Source: Taiwanofungus camphoratus
Taxonomy: Eukaryota; Basidiomycota; Agaricomycetes; Polyporales; Taiwanofungaceae
NCBI GenBank assembly: GCA_003999685.1
Contig: CP021229.1
Location: 1 to 64,000 of the forward strand
Reading direction: 5' to 3'
Length of the DNA: 64,000 bases
This document shows, one piece after another, positions 7,513 to 17,941 of this stretch. A program made the translations under genes and the position numbers. Under the pieces are notes generated by a model. That model was not told the DNA's origin and did not search any database. It saw only the letters and a list, made by a program, of their open reading frames with translations. Each line of letters opens with the position of its first letter. The first letter of the stretch is position 1.

Positions 7513-10500
7513 ATGGCTCCACCTTCCACACCCCGTGCTTCTTCCGTCGGTCCCGGGTCTGCCTCACTTAGGTCTGCAATTGCCCGGAATCTTGCCCCCG
7601 CGAGCCTATCGTACGCTATCGGGGCGGCATCGCTTGAGACTGTTGCCGATGAGTTCCGAGCCATTTTTCACGCAGAGACCATTGACCAAGTCTTCTCAGC
7701 TATACCTCTCGTCTATCGAGAGGTGCTCCGTCCGGTGTTGGTTAGCGTTGCGGAAGCGAAGGAACGTTCTGTTTCTTTGCAGAAGCAATTGGGTGACCTT
7801 GAGTCGCACAAAGCTAACGGTTCGCTCCCCCACCAGTTACAGGGGCTCAGCGAACCCGTCTTCCAGAGCTCAAAACTCTGGCTCGAGACGTCGCCGGCGG
7901 AACCCGCAGCTCTGATAACCGAGTTCCAATCCTTCCGTCGGAAGGCTCTTGACTTGGCCATCGCCCAAAAGCGAGCAGAGCTCGCGTTCTTTGATCGCGC
8001 ATTGGACCCGACAGCAATGTTGGAGAAAATGCGGACAGTGGTTGACGAACAATGGGCGCGCATTAGCCAGTCTAGTCGCGTCCCTGTTTGGAGGGAAACT
8101 ATCGATGGCGGTCAACGCCTAGATACGTGGACCAATGACCCTGTCCTCGAGTCTGAGTACAAGCGATTCGTCGCCGTGCTCCCACGCTTTGCCTTCCGGG
8201 TAGTTAATATCCGTGAATCACAACTGGCACAAGCCGCGGCTCGAGCGCAAGCAAAGTCTGCCGTCAAGGCTGCAGCGGAGGTCGAGATGGGTGACGCCAC
8301 CGAGAACCCTGCAGCTTTGAAAAAGCTGATCGATGATGCGGTTGATCGTCGTCTCAAAGGCGAAGGCAGCTCAAAGAACGCGGTAAGTTTTGTACATGGT
8401 TCTGTTCCAAAAAGCTTACCAGGCGCCGCTCTATCACGTATTTTAGGGAGCAAAGGCAAAGGCGCCAAAACGATCGGTGCGCATGAGTACGGGAGGACGT
8501 CCTCCCAAACCTCCGCAGCGCAAGGCCAAGCAGCAGCAGGCCGCTTCCTCTGCGAAGAAGCAGAAGAAGACCAAAGATCGGAAAGGCAAAGGGAGAGCGA
8601 AATAATCCGGTCAGTTATTCGCTCGCGTCTCCGCTTCTCCCAGCCGTCGTCTTACCCAGACAGTATTCTAATGTTACCCTTGCCTGTTGCAGCTCGCACC
8701 CTCCTTTATTTCGCTCCGGTTGCTTTAGTCGAAGCGGCGAGGTTCAGAAGCTGGGTGCACTGTGGCGAGGATGTTTTATTACCGCCGGACATTAGCATAC
8801 ACATATCTTGCGGTCTGAAATATATGTTGTACTCCTCCCCGAGCGGGGAACTCATTCAAACGGCGTTCAATGATTTCTGCGAACGAATACGCTGGCGAGT
8901 GTATTTTAAAGTTAAACAGATTCAACTTGAACGGCAAGGTATAAGTCAACCACCTTATGATCCTGACTACGACCTTAGGGCTAAGCGGGACTCGTCCGCC
9001 CCTAGGGCCACACAATATATCGAAAACGGTCTTAAACGCGGGCAAACTTACGTCACTGATTACATACGTAGTGTCGTACCCGGTTTGAAAGCTAGAAGCC
9101 ACCCTAATCGGCTTGTAGACCTGGACCGCGTTCGCCTCTGGTTGAACGAGCATAACTACCTCGTTCTCCAAACGGATAAGAACCTTGGTGCGGCAGTAGT
9201 CACAAGGGAATGGTTCATTACTGGTTGCATGAATCTTCTGTCAAATACGGCTGACTATCAGGAAATAAACCCTGGTCAGCGGCAGATGTATTTAGAAAAA
9301 GTTACAAAGCGGGTTAAGGAGTTAAGCGATTGGGTCGAAGGGGCTTTGCCTAACGATCAGACACTCCAATTAGCCAAATTCCTCCGGTCTAAATGTCCCG
9401 AGAGCGAGTTAGAGGAACCAAAGGTACCTATCTTCTACGGGATTCCAAAAATCCATAAATCCCCAGTAAAGATGCGACCTATTGTTCCATGTCACTCATG
9501 CGCTCAAGGGCCCGCGGCTAAAGTTGTATCTAAACTGTTGAAACCTATCATAGAGGCTGAGCCCTTTATTATACATGGATCAAAACATCTTGCGATCCAG
9601 TTAGCAAAGGTTAAAACGTTAAAATGGAAAAAGTATTGGTTAGTGGCTGGCGACGTTGTCGCTTTCTACCCTAATGTACCACTCAGAGATTGTGTTGGCA
9701 TTGTGTCCAAACTATACACAAGACATCCTCTGGGTAGTCAGTCTATGGACCAGCCCCAGTTTTATAATGCATTGTTTATCAGATGCATGCAAACGGCCAA
9801 TTACGATTTAATTGTCGACTTCAACGGTCGTACTTACTTTCAAAAAAGAGGATTAGCTATGGGTGTGGCATGCTCGCCTGACTTAGCTAATCTCTACGGA
9901 TGCCATTTCGAAAATCAAGTATGGCCCGGTGGACAGGTTACTCCACCGTTCTTATATTATGGCCGATACATTGATGATGTATTTGCCATAGTTGAAGCAG
10001 GTAGTGCGGCAGAAGCTCTAGAAGCCTGCCAAAGTCGTATATCTTATGATGGCTGCACTATAACATGGGAAGTGTCTGAATGGGCGACGCCATTCTTAGA
10101 CATGCTTATTTATATTGACCCCGTTTCTAACCGGGTGGAACATAAGCCATATCGGAAAGCACTTAACCATCACGAACGGATTCCATGGGTATCTCACCAC
10201 CCAAAGGACGTGAAAAAAGGCACGTTCATTGGGGAGATGAGCCGTTTAGCTACGCTAAGTTCTAAGTTGGAACACTACTTAGATGCCCTTCATGGGCTTG
10301 TCGACCTGTATGTCGGCCGTGGCTATCCCCCTGCTCTGGTTACTTCCTGGCTCGACTCGCATAAAGCGGTACGCTGGAAAGAACGTCTTGGAAAACCAAA
10401 ATCTTCGACCGAAGATGCAGACCAAGTTGAGGGCGTACTTGCGATTAAGTCGAAGTTCAACCCCTCATGGGATCAGTTTGATGTTCATGAATTAATGACA

Positions 10501-11016
10501 CGTGTTACGGAATCGTGGGTGAAAGACTTATCTTTCTTTAAGTCTTTCTTTTCGGCGAGTTGGGAAAACTCGGCCGCTCCGATCTTTGAGTATTCGTCTG
10601 GGGGTCCTAAGGATGCGACCCTATCCAGCACAGTTCAGACCACGCTTGAGGAGTGGTGGGATCCCGCCCGAGTAGCCCAGCGCAAGCTGTCGCGCGAAAC
10701 GGCGGCTGCGGAAGCAGCAGCAGAACTCGCCGCCGCTGAAGCCAGGCGGTCCGATCAAATCTCGAAACCGGTGGCAGTTGTCCATGACAACCGCGCGGAC
10801 GAGGGCTGGGTTTGGACTGGGCGGTACCTGAAGAAACCCAACGGATTCATCGAAGCGGAGAAGGTCCCTGACCTTTCCCAACTCGGATTCTTAGACAAGC
10901 GCTGGCTTGTGTCACGGAAAAGGGAAACCAATTTCGCTGACTTAGCAAGCAAGTGGCGCAGAAGTGTAATTAATGCCCAAAGTACAGATGATGTACTATT
11001 GGAAATGGACATATAA
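7513..11016 (+). CDS. Penelope-like reverse transcriptase, family B (1167 aa), endonuclease-less
   Basis: ATG at 7513 begins MAPPSTPRAS. The protein aligns end to end with family A, seven residues shorter before the RT domain. RT motifs: TDKNLGAAVV (554-563), FYGIPKIHK, AGDVVAFYPNVPL with D714, RGLAMGVACSPDLANLYG, and RYIDDVFAIV with D821 and D822. There is no nuclease domain. Most A/B differences in the RT core are third-position or conservative, which suggests both families were kept under selection. Stretches of the 3' ORF (10550-10760) are almost identical in DNA to family A, unlike the rest, which suggests exchange between families. The ORF is intact and has a 64-nt intron-like segment at 8383-8446. 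Confidence 0.93.
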   Translation: MAPPSTPRASSVGPGSASLRSAIARNLAPASLSYAIGAASLETVADEFRAIFHAETIDQVFSAIPLVYREVLRPVLVSVAEAKERSVSLQKQLGDLESHKANGSLPHQLQGLSEPVFQSSKLWLETSPAEPAALITEFQSFRRKALDLAIAQKRAELAFFDRALDPTAMLEKMRTVVDEQWARISQSSRVPVWRETIDGGQRLDTWTNDPVLESEYKRFVAVLPRFAFRVVNIRESQLAQAAARAQAKSAVKAAAEVEMGDATENPAALKKLIDDAVDRRLKGEGSSKNAVSFVHGSVPKSLPGAALSRILGSKGKGAKTIGAHEYGRTSSQTSAAQGQAAAGRFLCEEAEEDQRSERQRESEIIRSVIRSRLRFSQPSSYPDSILMLPLPVAARTLLYFAPVALVEAARFRSWVHCGEDVLLPPDISIHISCGLKYMLYSSPSGELIQTAFNDFCERIRWRVYFKVKQIQLERQGISQPPYDPDYDLRAKRDSSAPRATQYIENGLKRGQTYVTDYIRSVVPGLKARSHPNRLVDLDRVRLWLNEHNYLVLQTDKNLGAAVVTREWFITGCMNLLSNTADYQEINPGQRQMYLEKVTKRVKELSDWVEGALPNDQTLQLAKFLRSKCPESELEEPKVPIFYGIPKIHKSPVKMRPIVPCHSCAQGPAAKVVSKLLKPIIEAEPFIIHGSKHLAIQLAKVKTLKWKKYWLVAGDVVAFYPNVPLRDCVGIVSKLYTRHPLGSQSMDQPQFYNALFIRCMQTANYDLIVDFNGRTYFQKRGLAMGVACSPDLANLYGCHFENQVWPGGQVTPPFLYYGRYIDDVFAIVEAGSAAEALEACQSRISYDGCTITWEVSEWATPFLDMLIYIDPVSNRVEHKPYRKALNHHERIPWVSHHPKDVKKGTFIGEMSRLATLSSKLEHYLDALHGLVDLYVGRGYPPALVTSWLDSHKAVRWKERLGKPKSSTEDADQVEGVLAIKSKFNPSWDQFDVHELMTRVTESWVKDLSFFKSFFSASWENSAAPIFEYSSGGPKDATLSSTVQTTLEEWWDPARVAQRKLSRETAAAEAAAELAAAEARRSDQISKPVAVVHDNRADEGWVWTGRYLKKPNGFIEAEKVPDLSQLGFLDKRWLVSRKRETNFADLASKWRRSVINAQSTDDVLLEMDI
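8383..8446 (+). other. Putative retained intron (64 nt) inside the B ORF
   Basis: Donor GCG|GTAAGT is perfect consensus; acceptor TATTTTAG|GGA; candidate branch site CTTAC. The length is exactly that in A. Splicing joins 290 codons to a 52-codon basic tail (8447-8602, stop TAA 8603-8605), about 342 aa. A and B tails share APxRSxRMSTGGRPPKxPQR and then Lys/Gln/Ala repeats. In the tail start, A/B base changes are silent in the tail frame but change residues in the RT frame. Confidence 0.72.
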
Positions 11017-11185
11017 ATCGGTTGATTCGATTTGTTTAGCTTAAGGTTATCGGTGTAACTACCTTCTGCGTTTATTCGCATTTAGGGTTGTCTGTTCAAA
11101 CCAGACCTAACCTAACCCTAACCTAACCTAACCTAACCTAACCTAACCTAACCTAACGCTAAATCCTAACCTAACCTAACCTAAC
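11017..11185 (+). other. 3' UTR of B: terminal hairpin and CCTAA tract
   Basis: The first 60 nt differ from A, but the final hairpin (about 11082-11121) is identical to A from AGGGTTGTCTG through CAGACCTAACC. Such local identity between otherwise diverged UTRs points to a required 3' recognition or priming structure. The CCTAA tract has the variant CGCTAAATCC, one base longer than in A. Confidence 0.86.
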
Positions 11186-12049
11186 TGAAGGCGCTACCGC
11201 ACCTTCTCCATTTGGTAGTTTTGGGAAATAAGACGCTCGTCACGTGACTTGCCCGAAAGGGCCGGACATGTGATCAGCATCCAGGCACGGACCGGTTGAG
11301 CCGCGAGGCTGGACTGGTCTGGGCACTACCTAGTTATGGTCACCAGCGCCCCTCTGCTGTGTTAGTCCATGATCCGGTGATCTGTGAGGTGTAACATGCT
11401 ATGGCACGGTGCGGCAACTTGCCGGACGCGGTCCTAGTGAATATCCCGCCCCCGCCCCGCATGGCTCGGTGAGGGTGTTCCTAGGGATCCTCAGGTTTGT
11501 GCCGTGACATGATGCTTCCTCAGTGGTCCACGCTGCCCTTATCTAGGCGCCCGGAAACCGGACCAGTCATGTGACTCGGTCGGCACCGGCCCGGATTGTT
11601 CTATTCCCACCCTTATCATCCTAACCGATGATAAAGGGATCTCTTATCTATGAGTCATATCAAATGACTCCTTATCTTTACATCTGATTGTTATCTCTGA
11701 TCAGGTGGCGGTATTGGTAAAGGCTAGGGCGTTCTAGCCTGCCTTTTGTCGGCCCGCTGATAAGAGATAAGAGAAATAGCTCTAATGTGATTGGAGCTCA
11801 CCACTACCTCATGGCCTGGTTGGTCAAATAGAATCAGTCATCGGCCTCTGGCCGATGACTCAGGGTCAATCATCTGATGACCCTGAACCATCGGTTAAAA
11901 GTACGACGAGAGTACTGATGAGCTCCTTAGCGAAACAAGTTGGTATCTGGCGACAGATACCTTTGTTTACTCTTGTCTTCCCTATTTCTCTCATCTCTTA
12001 CTACGCTCGCCCGCCTATCGGCGGTCTCGCTCCACCACCTAACCTAACC
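11186..12049 (+). repeat. pLTR of B, downstream copy
   Basis: Near-identical to 6506-7369. It is followed by a CCTAA tract (12050-12116) with the A-type variants CCGAACC and CGCTAATCC, so that tract belongs to the 5' end of the following A element. Confidence 0.87.
11905..11977 (+). ncRNA. Hammerhead ribozyme, pLTR B downstream
   Basis: Same sequence and fold as 7225-7297. Confidence 0.93.
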
Positions 12050-12116
12050 TAACCGAACCTAACCTAACCTAACCTAACCTAACCTAACGCTAATCCTAAC
12101 CTAACCTAACCTAACC

Positions 12117-12989
12117 GCCGGACTTACCCAGTCCTGCGCTTAGGGTTGCCTTAAAATAGATAGGCGCCTTACGTGTCACGTGATATGTTCGGCACTTAGT
12201 ACGGACCGGCCCTTCACTGCGGCCCGGTGCGCGCCGTCCCCGCATGCTAGCGGAGCGCGCGTTAACTACTATGGTCCCCAGCGCCCCTCTGCTGTGTTAG
12301 TCCATGATCTGGTGATCTGTGGGTTGTAACATGCTAGAGCACGGTGCGGCAACTTGCTGGACGCGGTCCTATTGAGTATCCTTCCCCCGCCCCGCATGGC
12401 TCGGACAGGGTGCTCACGGGGATTCCCAGGTTTGTGCCATGACATGATGCTTCCTCAGTGGTCCACGCTGCCCTTAGTAGACGCCCGGAAAAGCGGCCCG
12501 GTCACATGATCGGTGCGATACCGGCTAATTTGTTCCTATCTATACCCGGCCCGGATTAACCTCCGGCCCGGGCTTCCTATCTGTTATCTCGGATCTTGAG
12601 CCTAGGCTTGCGATCCGGATTCTAATCTTAATCAGATGACTCTGACATCTGATCAGTAATGGTGTCTAGGCGAATCTAGACAATGATGATTGCTCATCGC
12701 TGACTGATTAGGATAGGAGGGAGAGACGTGATTCGCTCCCACCTGCAACCCTTTGCCCTGGTTCGGTCAAATTGACTTAGTCACCGGCCCCCAGGCCATG
12801 ACTCAACCATAAGCGTGACTTTGGTTGAACTTGGTTATAAGCGACGCTAGTGCTCTGATGAGACTTAGTCGAAATTAGCCGTCCGATAGCGATATCGGGC
12901 TAATTAGTACTAGCTTCCACTAAGCCTCCCCTTCCTGCCCTGCACTCGCAGCCCTTGTAGTGTTGATACATAGACCTCCTAACCTAACC
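12117..12989 (+). repeat. pLTR of A2, upstream copy
   Basis: 873 bp. It differs from the A1 pLTR at scattered sites, including GCGATACC, GGCCCGG, CCCCAGGCC and a 2-bp insertion (CCCCTTCCTG). The hairpins are preserved. Confidence 0.88.
12846..12914 (+). ncRNA. Hammerhead ribozyme, pLTR A2
   Basis: Core and stems are identical to 1596-1664; the flanking variants lie outside the ribozyme. Confidence 0.93.
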
Positions 12990-13172
12990 AGCCAACACCT
13001 CCAAACTGTCTCTTATACCGCATCTCGGTTTTCGACGGCGCTATCGTGTTCTGCCACCGACACCCCCGCCCGTCAACCCGATCCAGGAATACCGACTGCT
13101 CGCCCTTTGCTTCGCTCGGTGCCCGATCTCTTTTCATTTTCTCCCTCCTGACGCACCCTGCGCTTGCTTACA

Positions 13173-16100
13173 ATGGCCAATCGCCTACCTCGTCCTGGAT
13201 CCACCCGTTCGACTTCCGCAGGACCAGGTGGAGCATCACTTCGCGCCGCTATTGCGAGGAACCTTGCTCCCCCCTCGTTGGCTTATGCCATGGGAGCGAC
13301 GTCACTTGAGACTATTGCCGATGAGTTCCGCGCCGTCCTTTCAGCTGAAACATTTGACACCGTATTATCAGTCGTGCCTCTCGTATACCGGGAGGTACTC
13401 CGCCCGGTTCTGGCTAGCATTGCGGAAGCGAAGGAACGCTGCGTTTCTTTGTCGAAGCAAGTGGGTGAGCTCGAGGCTCATCTTGCCAGCGGTTCCCTTC
13501 CGCCCCAGTTACAAGGCATGGGGGAACCCGTTTTCCAGTCTGCGAAAGCATGGCTGGAAACACACCCGGCGGAACCAGGGGCTCTTGCGGAGAAATTTAA
13601 AACGTTTCGCCGCGAAGCACTCGCTTTAGCCATAGCGCAAAAGCGTGCTGAGCTCTCGTTCTTCGAGGGCGCGTTGGACCCGACTACTATGTTGGGGAAG
13701 GCGCGCGACGTGGTCGACACTCAGTGGGCCGCGATCTCACAAGGATCGCGGGTCCCTAAGTGGAGAACCTCTCTTGACGGGAACGTCGAGATTGAGGGTT
13801 GGCAGAACGACCCCGTCCTTGAGTCGGAACACAAGCGATTCGTCGCTGTGCTCCCGCGGTTTTGCTTCCGTGTCGTGAATATTCGCGAATCACAGCTAGC
13901 ACATGCCGCGACTCGAGCCAATGCGAAGAGTGCCCTTAAGGCAGTAGCGGAGGTGGAGATGAGCGACACCACCGAGAATCCCGCTGCCTTAAAGAAACTG
14001 ATCGACGATGCGGTTGATCGTCGGCTGAAAGGTGAGGGCACCTCGAAGAACGTTAAACAGCAGGTTAGTTTTGTACACGGTTCAGTACCAAAAGACTTAC
14101 CTGGCGCCACCCTCTCTCGTATTCTAGAAGGGCAAAGGCAAGGCGCCAAATCGTTCGGCGCGCATGAGCACAGGAGGACGCCCTCCCAAAGCTCCGCAGC
14201 GCGCGGCAAAGCAGAAGCAGGCCGCTTCGTCGAAGAAGGTTTCGACGAAGAAGAACAAAGGGAAAGGGAAAGGGAGACCGAATTGATACGGTGTGTCCTT
14301 CGGTCGCGACTCCGCTTCTCGCAACCCTCTACTTACCCTGATTGTATACTCGATCTTCCTACACCAGTCGGGGCACGCACCCTCCTCTACTTTGCACCGG
14401 CGGCTTTAGTCGAAGCACAGAGGTTCCGGACTTGGGTTCATGTTGGCGACGGTGTTAGTTTACCTGCGGACATCAGTATACATATTTCTTGCGGACTTAA
14501 GTACATGCTGTACGCTCGACCTTCAGGCGAGTTAGTTCAAAACGCTTATGATGACTTTTGTGAACGTGTACGATGGAGAGTACACTTTGCCTGTAAACAA
14601 AAGATCCTTGAGCGGCAAGGAATAAGTCAACCACCTTACGATCCTGACTACGACTTGAGGCTTAAACGCGATAGCAACGCGCCTCAAGCCAGCCAATATA
14701 TCGAACTTGGTCTTAAACGCGGGCAAACATACGTCACTGAATTCATACGCACTGTCGTACCCGGTTTGAAAGCTAGAAGTCGCCCTAATCGACTTGTAGA
14801 CCTGGATAAAGTTCGCCTCTGGTTGGATGAGCATAACTACCTCATCCTCCAAACGGATAAGAACCTCGGCGCTGCTGTAGTCACAAGGGAATGGTTCATA
14901 AATGGTTGCAATTTGCTCTTGTCGAATACGGCTGACTATCAGGAAATTAATCCTGGTCAGAGACAAATGTATCTAGAAAAGGTTACTAAGCGGGTTAAGG
15001 AGTTAAGCGATTGGGTCGAAGGGGCTATGCCTCACGATCAGACACTCCAGTTAGCCAAATTTCTTCGGTCAAAATGTCCCGAGAGCGAGTTGGAAGAGCC
15101 TAAGGTTCCCATCTTCTACGGTATCCCAAAAATCCATAAGACACCCGTGAAGATGCGGCCTATTGTGCCCTGTCACTCATGCGCTCAAGGCCCCGCGGCT
15201 AAAGTAGTATCCAAGTTGTTGAAACCTATCATAGAGGCAGAACCCTTTATTATACATGGCAGTAAAGATCTTGCTGCCAAGTTAGCAACGGTTAAAACAC
15301 TAAAATATAAAAAGTATTGGCTTGTGGCCGGCGACGTGGTCGCTTTCTACCCCAATGTACCTCTCAGAGAATGCGTAGGCATTGTATCTAAACTGTACAT
15401 TAGTCATCCATTGGGTAGTCAATCAACGGACCACCCCGAATTTTACAACGCCTTGTTTATTCGGTGTATGCAATCTGCCAATTACGATTTAATAGTTGAC
15501 TTCAACGGTCACACATTTCTTCAAAAACGAGGGTTAGCTATGGGAGTGGCTTGTTCGCCCGACCTAGCTAATCTATATGGATGCCATTTTGAAAATAAAG
15601 TCTGGCCTTCTGGGCAGGTTAGCCCACCCTTTCTTTATTATGGGCGGTACATCGATGATGTATTTGCTATCGTTGAAGCAGGTAGTGCAGCTGAGGCACT
15701 TGAACTCTGCACCAGTCGTATTTCTTACACTGGCTGTACTATAACATGGGAAGTGTCGGAATGGGCAACGCCGTTCCTTGACATGCTTATTTATATTGAC
15801 CCCGTAACCAACCGGGTGGAACATAAGCCGTATCGGAAGGCACTTAACCATCATGAAAGAATACCATGGATATCTCACCATCCAAAGGACGTTAAAAAAG
15901 GCACGTTCATTGGAGAGATGAGCCGTTTAGCCACGCTAAGTTCTAAGTTGGAACACTACTTAGATGCCCTTAAAGGGCTTGTCGATTTGTACATCGGCCG
16001 TGGTTATCCTCCTGCTCTGGTTATTGCATGGCTTGATTCACATAAAGCAGTACGCTGGGCGAAACGTTTGGAAACTAAACAAACTTCGACCAAAGCGGCG

Positions 16101-16697
16101 GATGCGAATGATGGCGTACTTGTAATTAAGTCGCAATTTAACCCTTCATGGGATTCTTTCGATATTCATGAATTAATGACACGAGTTACCGGATCTTGGG
16201 TGGAGTCTTTGAGTTTCTTCAAAAACTTCTTTTCGGCGAGTTGGGAAAACTCGGCCGCTCCGATTTTCGATTATTCGGCTGGGGGTTCGCGGGATGCGAC
16301 CCTATCCGGCACAGTTCAGACCACGCTTGAGGAGTGGTGGGATCCCGCCCGAGTAGCCCAGCGCAAGCTGTCGCGCGAAACGGCGGCTGCTTCGGCAGCA
16401 GCAGATCGTGCCGCCGCTGAAGCCCGGCGGTCTGATCAAATCTCTAACCTGGCGGCGGTCGTCCATGATAACCGCGCAGAAGAGGGCTGGGTATGGACTG
16501 GGCGGTACCTAAGGAAACCCACCGGATTTATTGAGGCGGAGAAGGTTGCAGACCTTTCCCAACTCGGATTCTTAGACAAGCGCTGGCTTGTGTCTCGAAA
16601 GCGGGAAACCAATTTCGCAGACTTAGCAAGTAAATGGCGCAGAAGTGTTATTAATGCCCAAAGTGCGGATGACGTACTTCTGGAAATGGATATATAA
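13173..16697 (+). CDS. Penelope-like reverse transcriptase, family A2 (1174 aa), endonuclease-less
   Basis: ATG at 13173 matches the A1 start; upstream in-frame TTG codons are unlikely starts. I count six residue differences from A1, such as S/N near 246, N/T in FIRNVV, Y/F in AKYLRSK and G/A in LAGKLA, among many silent changes over the first two thirds. From about 15590 to the stop the DNA is the same as A1 apart from one silent base (GTC/GTT) near 16194. That mosaic pattern fits gene conversion or template switching. RT motifs and catalytic aspartates (721, 828, 829) are present. The 64-nt intron-like segment is at 14064-14127. The ORF is intact. Confidence 0.93.
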   Translation: MANRLPRPGSTRSTSAGPGGASLRAAIARNLAPPSLAYAMGATSLETIADEFRAVLSAETFDTVLSVVPLVYREVLRPVLASIAEAKERCVSLSKQVGELEAHLASGSLPPQLQGMGEPVFQSAKAWLETHPAEPGALAEKFKTFRREALALAIAQKRAELSFFEGALDPTTMLGKARDVVDTQWAAISQGSRVPKWRTSLDGNVEIEGWQNDPVLESEHKRFVAVLPRFCFRVVNIRESQLAHAATRANAKSALKAVAEVEMSDTTENPAALKKLIDDAVDRRLKGEGTSKNVKQQVSFVHGSVPKDLPGATLSRILEGQRQGAKSFGAHEHRRTPSQSSAARGKAEAGRFVEEGFDEEEQRERERETELIRCVLRSRLRFSQPSTYPDCILDLPTPVGARTLLYFAPAALVEAQRFRTWVHVGDGVSLPADISIHISCGLKYMLYARPSGELVQNAYDDFCERVRWRVHFACKQKILERQGISQPPYDPDYDLRLKRDSNAPQASQYIELGLKRGQTYVTEFIRTVVPGLKARSRPNRLVDLDKVRLWLDEHNYLILQTDKNLGAAVVTREWFINGCNLLLSNTADYQEINPGQRQMYLEKVTKRVKELSDWVEGAMPHDQTLQLAKFLRSKCPESELEEPKVPIFYGIPKIHKTPVKMRPIVPCHSCAQGPAAKVVSKLLKPIIEAEPFIIHGSKDLAAKLATVKTLKYKKYWLVAGDVVAFYPNVPLRECVGIVSKLYISHPLGSQSTDHPEFYNALFIRCMQSANYDLIVDFNGHTFLQKRGLAMGVACSPDLANLYGCHFENKVWPSGQVSPPFLYYGRYIDDVFAIVEAGSAAEALELCTSRISYTGCTITWEVSEWATPFLDMLIYIDPVTNRVEHKPYRKALNHHERIPWISHHPKDVKKGTFIGEMSRLATLSSKLEHYLDALKGLVDLYIGRGYPPALVIAWLDSHKAVRWAKRLETKQTSTKAADANDGVLVIKSQFNPSWDSFDIHELMTRVTGSWVESLSFFKNFFSASWENSAAPIFDYSAGGSRDATLSGTVQTTLEEWWDPARVAQRKLSRETAAASAAADRAAAEARRSDQISNLAAVVHDNRAEEGWVWTGRYLRKPTGFIEAEKVADLSQLGFLDKRWLVSRKRETNFADLASKWRRSVINAQSADDVLLEMDI
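14064..14127 (+). other. Putative retained intron (64 nt) inside the A2 ORF
   Basis: Donor CAG|GTTAGT, acceptor TATTCTAG|AAG. The donor third base differs among A1 (C), A2 (T) and B (A), all silent for valine in the RT frame and all workable fungal donors. Splicing would again give 297 codons plus a 52-codon basic tail. Confidence 0.68.
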
Positions 16698-16887
16698 ACT
16701 GTTAAGTCAGTTTGATTAGCATCGGTTACATCAGGTGTAACGTTATCTTAGTGTGTTGGTGTATTAGGGTTGTCTGTTCAAACCAGACCTAACCTAACCC
16801 TAACCTAACCTAACCTAACCTAACCGAACCTAACCTAACCTAACCTAACCTAACCTAACGCTAATCCTAACCTAACCTAACCTAACC
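16698..16887 (+). other. 3' UTR of A2: terminal hairpin and CCTAA tract
   Basis: Identical layout to 677-866, hairpin at about 16764-16802. Confidence 0.85.
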
Positions 16888-17758
16888 GCCGGACTTACCC
16901 AGTCCTGCGCTTAGGGTTGCCTTAAAATAGATAGGCGCCTTACGTGTCACGTGATATGTTCGGCACTTAGTACGGACCGGCCCTTCACTGCGGCCCGGTG
17001 CGCGCCGTCCCCGCATGCTAGCGGAGCGCGCGTTAACTACTATGGTCCCCAGCGCCCCTCTGCTGTGTTAGTCCATGATCTGGTGATCTGTGGGTTGTAA
17101 CATGCTAGAGCACGGTGCGGCAACTTGCTGGACGCGGTCCTATTGAGTATCCTTCCCCCGCCCCGCATGGCTCGGACAGGGTGCTCACGGGGATTCCCAG
17201 GTTTGTGCCATGACATGATGCTTCCTCAGTGGTCCACGCTGCCCTTAGTAGACGCCCGGAAAAGCGGCCCGGTCACATGATCGGTGCGGTACCGGCTAAT
17301 TTGTTCCTATCTATACCCGGCTCGGATTAACCTCCGGCCCGGGCTTCCTATCTGTTATCTCGGATCTTGAGCCTAGGCTTGCGATCCGGATTCTAATCTT
17401 AATCAGATGACTCTGACATCTGATCAGTAATGGTGTCTAGGCGAATCTAGACAATGATGATTGCTCATCGCTGACTGATTAGGATAGGAGGGAGAGACGT
17501 GATTCGCTCCCACCTACAACCCTTTGCCCTGGTTCGGTCAAACTGACTTAGTCACCGGCCCCCTGGCCATGACTCAACCATAAGCGTGACTTTGGTTGAA
17601 CTTGGTTATAAGCGACGCTAGTGCTCTGATGAGACTTAGTCGAAATTAGCCGTCCGATAGCGATATCGGGCTAATTAGTACTAGCTTCCTCTAAGCCTCC
17701 CCCCTGCCCTGCACTCGCAGCCCTTGTAGTGTTGATACATAGACCTCCTAACCTAACC
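16888..17758 (+). repeat. pLTR at the block junction (A1 type)
   Basis: Serves both as the downstream pLTR of A2 and the upstream pLTR of the second A1. It carries the A1-type sites (GGTACCGG, GGCTCGG). Confidence 0.88.
17617..17685 (+). ncRNA. Hammerhead ribozyme, junction pLTR
   Basis: Same sequence and fold as 1596-1664. Confidence 0.93.
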
Positions 17759-17941
17759 AGCCAACACCTCCAAACTGTCTCTCATACCGCATCTCGGTTT
17801 TCGACGGCGCTATCGTGTTCTGCCACCGACACCTCCGCCCGTCAACCCGATCCAGGAATACCGACTGCTCGCCCTCTGCTTCGCTCGGTGCCCAATCTCC
17901 TTTCATTTTCTCCCTCCTGACGCACCTTGCGCTTGCTTACA

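Larger units (their letters stand above)
6506..12049 (+). mobile_element. Telomeric Penelope-like element B, full length, block copy 1
   Basis: Same plan as A: pLTR (6506-7369), leader (7370-7512), ORF (7513-11016), 3' UTR and CCTAA tract (11017-11185), pLTR (11186-12049). The two pLTRs differ by about one site near the end (CACCTCC against CACCACC). The pLTR sequence is clearly diverged from A in the hairpin and ribozyme stems, while the ORF product is closely related to A. It looks whole. Confidence 0.9.
12050..17758 (+). mobile_element. Telomeric Penelope-like element A2, block copy 1
   Basis: Lead-in CCTAA tract (12050-12116), pLTR (12117-12989), leader, ORF (13173-16697), 3' UTR and tract (16698-16887), then a pLTR (16888-17758) shared with the next A1 copy. 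The upstream pLTR has A2 variants (GCGATACC, GGCCCGG), but the downstream pLTR is A1-type. This element therefore ends at the block junction, where an exchange has replaced its own pLTR. Confidence 0.88.
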
